Below, one piece after another: positions 61,100-64,000 of a stretch of 64,000 nucleotides of DNA; position 1 is the first letter of the stretch; each line of letters begins with the position of its first letter. Position numbers and translations under genes: made by a program. Source of the stretch: Limanda limanda (taxonomy: Eukaryota; Chordata; Actinopteri; Pleuronectiformes; Pleuronectidae); NCBI RefSeq assembly GCF_963576545.1, contig NW_026870392.1:1-64000 (forward strand), in the 5' to 3' direction. The notes under the pieces were generated by a model that saw only the letters and a list, made by a program, of their open reading frames with translations, searched no databases and had not been told where the DNA came from.

Positions 61100-64000
61100 A
61101 TCACACATCATCCCAAATGTCACTAAACAGCTGGAAACGGGGAGATAAGCCTTTTTTGGAAGCATTGATTAAGATTTCTGACTTTTTCATCACATGTCAG
61201 CCCAAGTGTCAGAAAAGCGCTGGAAACAGGGAGATAAGCCTTTTTTGGAAGAAAAGGTTAAATTCTTGAATGTTTCATCACAGATCATCCCAAATGTCAC
61301 TAAACAGCTGGAAACGGGGAGATAAGCCTTTTTTGGAAGCAATGGTTAACATTTTGAGTTTTTCATCACATATCAGCTCCAGTGTCAGAAAAGCGCTGGA
61401 AACAGGGAGATCTGCCTTTTTTTTGGAAGAAAAGGTTAAATTCTTGAATTTTTCATCACACATCATCCCAAATGTCACTAAACAGCTGGAAACGGGGAGA
61501 TAAGCCTATTTGGAAGCATTGATTAAGATTTCTGACTTTTTCATCACATGTCAGCCCAAGTGTCAGAAAAGCGCTGGAAACAGGGAGATAAGCCTTTTTT
61601 GGAAGAAAAGGTTAAATCCTTGAATTTTTCATCACACATCATCCCAAATGTCACTAAACAGCTGGAAACGGGGAGATAAGCCTTTTTTGGAAGCAATGGT
61701 TAACATTTTGACTTTTTCATCACATATCAGCTCCAGTGTCAGAAAAGCGCTGGAAACAGGGAGATCTGCCTTTTTTTTGGAAGAAAAGGTTAAATTCTTG
61801 AATTTTTCATCACACATCATCCCAAATGTCACTAAACAGCTGGAAACGGGGAGATAAGCCTTTTTTGGAAGCATTGATTAAGGTTTCTGACTTTTTCATC
61901 ACATGTCAGCCCAAGTGTCAGAAAAGCGCTGGAAACAGGGAGATAAGCCTTTTTTGGAAGAAATGGTTAAATTCTTGAATTTTTCATCACACATCATCCC
62001 AAATGTCACTAAACAGCTGGAAACGAGGAGATAAGCCTTTTTTGGAAGCATTGATTAAGATTTCTATCTTTTTCATCACATGTCAGCCCAAGTGTCAGAA
62101 AAGCGCTGGAAACAGGGAGATAAGCCTTTTTTGGAAGAAATGGTTAAATTCTTGAATTTTTCATCACACATCATCCCAAATGTCACTAAACAGCTGGAAA
62201 CGGGGAGATAAGCCTTTTTTGGAAGCAATGGTTAACATTTTGACTTTTTCATCACATATCAGCTCCAGTGTCAGAAAAGCGCTGGAAACAGGGAGATCTG
62301 CCTTTTTTTGGAAGAAAAGGTTAAATTCTTGAATTTTTCATCACACATCATCCCAAATGTCACTAAACAGCTGGAAACGGGGAGATAAGCCTTTTTTGGA
62401 AGCATTGATTAAGATTTCTGACTTTTTCATCACATGTCAGCCCAAGTGTCAGAAAAGCGCTGGAAACAGGGAGATAAGCCTTTTTTTGGAAGAAATGGTT
62501 AAATTCTTGAATTTTTCATCACACATCATCCCAAATGTCACTAAACAGCTGGAAACGGGGAGATAAGCCTTTTTTGGAAGCATTGATTAAGATTTCTGAC
62601 TTTTTCATCACATGTCAGCCCAAGTGTCAGAAAAGCGCTGGAAACAGGGAGATAAGCCTTTTTTGGAAGAAAAGGTTAAATTCTTGAATTTTTCATCACA
62701 CATCAACCCAAATGTCACTAAACAGCTGGAAACGGGGAGATAAGCCTTTTTTGGAAGCAATGGTTAACATTTTGACTTTTTCATCACATATCAGCTCCAG
62801 TGTCAGAAAAGCGCTGGAAACAGGGAGATAAGCCTTTTTTGGAAGAAATGGTTAAATTCTTGAATTTTTCATCACACATCATCCCAAATGTCACTAAACA
62901 GCTGGAAACGGGGAGATAAGCCTTTTTTGGAAGCATTGATTAAGATTTCTGACTTTTTCATCACATGTCAGCCCAAGTGTCAGAAAAGCGCTGGAAACAG
63001 GGAGATAAGCCTTTTTTGGAAGAAAAGGTTAAATTCTTGAATGTTTCATCACAGATCATCCCAAATGTCACTAAACAGCTGGAAACGGGGAGATAAGCCT
63101 TTTTTGGAAGCAATGGTTAACATTTTGAGTTTTTCATCACATATCAGCTCCAGTGTCAGAAAAGCGCTGGAAACAGGGAGATCTGCCTTTTTTTTGGAAG
63201 AAAAGGTTAAATTCTTGAATTTTTCATCACACATCATCCCAAATGTCACTAAACAGCTGGAAACGGGGAGATAAGCCTATTTGGAAGCATTGATTAAGAT
63301 TTCTGACTTTTTCATCACATGTCAGCCCAAGTGTCAGAAAAGCGCTGGAAACAGGGAGATAAGCCTTTTTTGGAAGAAAAGGTTAAATCCTTGAATTTTT
63401 CATCACACATCATCCCAAATGTCACTAAACAGCTGGAAACGGGGAGATAAGCCTTTTTTGGAAGCAATGGTTAACATTTTGACTTTTTCATCACATATCA
63501 GCTCCAGTGTCAGAAAAGCGCTGGAAACAGGGAGATCTGCCTTTTTTTTGGAAGAAAAGGTTAAATTCTTGAATTTTTCATCACACATCATCCCAAATGT
63601 CACTAAACAGCTGGAAACGGGGAGATAAGCCTTTTTTGGAAGCATTGATTAAGGTTTCTGACTTTTTCATCACATGTCAGCCCAAGTGTCAGAAAAGCGC
63701 TGGAAACAGGGAGATAAGCCTTTTTTGGAAGAAATGGTTAAATTCTTGAATTTTTCATCACACATCATCCCAAATGTCACTAAACAGCTGGAAACGAGGA
63801 GATAAGCCTTTTTTGGAAGCATTGATTAAGATTTCTATCTTTTTCATCACATGTCAGCCCAAGTGTCAGAAAAGCGCTGGAAACAGGGAGATAAGCCTTT
63901 TTTGGAAGAAATGGTTAAATTCTTGAATTTTTCATCACACATCATCCCAAATGTCACTAAACAGCTGGAAACGGGGAGATAAGCCTTTTTTGGAAGCAAT
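61100..64000 (+). repeat. Ten-unit repeat (1,771 bp) running off the right edge
   Basis: About 61,100-62,229 matches 62,871-64,000 at 1,771 bp. Markers are CACAGATC (near 61,280 and 63,051), GTTAAATCC (61,611 and 63,382), T8 tracts before GGAAGAAAAGG and GATTAAGGTTTC. The match is still running at base 64,000, so the next copy probably continues outside the window. Confidence 0.8.

Larger units (their letters stand above)
1..64000 (+). repeat. Satellite DNA array, ~177-bp dimeric monomer, whole window
   Basis: The window is entirely head-to-tail copies of one unit of 176-178 bp. Unit boundaries (CTGGAAACGG) can be followed from base 3 to base 63,965, which fits about 361 units at a mean of about 177.2 bp. 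Both ends of the window lie inside the array, so its true length is unknown. No inverted unit, transposon, unique spacer or gene was seen. The reference monomer has about 38% GC by hand count. Units differ by scattered substitutions, T-tract length changes and a few small indels. Variants are shared between units many kilobases apart, which is the mark of unequal exchange or segmental amplification. The size, homogeneity and near-nucleosomal period suggest eukaryotic (peri)centromeric heterochromatin; this is inference. I do not recognise the family by name. Confidence 0.97.

Noticed and set aside
1656..63645. About one hundred short ORFs on both strands (62-102 codons)
   Set aside because: All are frames through the satellite unit, start and stop at repeat landmarks, are broken or extended by T-tract indels, and resemble no protein family I know. 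The 178-bp unit does not keep frame. None is annotated as a CDS.
1..64000. CRISPR array
   Set aside because: Repeats are contiguous ~88-bp half-units with no unique spacers and no cas genes.
1..64000. Primate alpha satellite
   Set aside because: The TGGAAACGGG core and a similar period suggested it, but the unit is 177 bp with two related 88-89-bp halves, and the rest of the sequence does not match the 171-bp alpha monomer as I know it.
1..64000. rDNA, 5S, tRNA or telomeric repeats
   Set aside because: I saw no conserved rRNA or tRNA motifs, Pol III boxes in proper arrangement, or TTAGGG-type runs.
1..64000. Transposon or LTR insertions inside the array
   Set aside because: Unit phase is continuous throughout. 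The only length changes are single bases, a three-base deletion and whole-unit indels, with no target-site duplications.
1..64000. Inverted segments of the array
   Set aside because: CTGGAAACGG and CTGGAAACAG are in the same orientation in every part I read; minus-strand frames are just the antisense of these units.

Overview
The whole 64,000-base window is one uninterrupted tandem satellite array. It contains no unique DNA, gene, RNA gene, transposon insertion or inversion that I can see. The repeat unit is about 177 bp, and the phase can be followed from a unit boundary at base 3 to one at base 63,965, a span that fits about 361 units averaging about 177.2 bp. All units point the same way. 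An array of this size and homogeneity, with higher-order structure, suggests a eukaryotic (peri)centromeric or other heterochromatic block. I do not recognise the monomer as a named satellite and cannot assign a species.

Each 177-bp unit is a dimer of two related half-units of 88-89 bp. Half A begins CTGGAAACGGGG and half B begins CTGGAAACAGGG. The main half-unit forms are A1 (89 bp, ..GCATTGATTAAG..), A2 (88 bp, ..GCAATGGTTAACATT..), B1 (88 bp, ..GAAATGGTTAAATTC..), B2 (89 bp, GATCTGCC.. with GGTTAAATTC) and B3 (89 bp, GATCTGCC.. with GGTTATATTC or GGTTATTTTC). A2 and B1 align without a gap at about 83% identity by hand count, so the dimer probably arose by doubling of an ancestral unit of about 88 bp.

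Layout by region. (i) 1-2.1 kb: trimers A2B2-A1B1-A1B1 with a period of about 532 bp. (ii) 2.1-17.5 kb: A1B3 units (178 bp) become common, with trimer spacing of 532 bp and diverged blocks copied over 1.2-12 kb. (iii) 17.56-19.87 kb: an 887-bp pentamer in about 2.6 copies. (iv) 20-35 kb: a recurring 887-bp five-unit module, often followed by a four-unit 707-bp module, amplified in steps of 7, 14 and 18 units. (v) 35-51 kb: a 354-bp two-unit module and an almost exact 3,186-bp (18-unit) tandem duplication, then 2,834-bp and 3,718-bp step copies. (vi) 51-64 kb: newer duplications with steps of 2,830, 8,851 and 1,771 bp, the last running off the window edge. The mean unit length falls from about 177.3 bp on the left to about 177.1 bp on the right because the 178-bp A1B3 form becomes rarer.

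The main biological lead is that both half-units start with a sequence resembling the CENP-B box (YTTCGTTGGAARCGGGA). Half A keeps the box's 3' part (TGGAAACGGG) and half B keeps the 5' CG and most of the 3' part. The only two CpGs in the consensus monomer fall exactly at the two CpG positions of that box, one per half. Short ORFs of about 69 codons recur dozens of times, but they are by-products of the repeat and are not annotated as genes.
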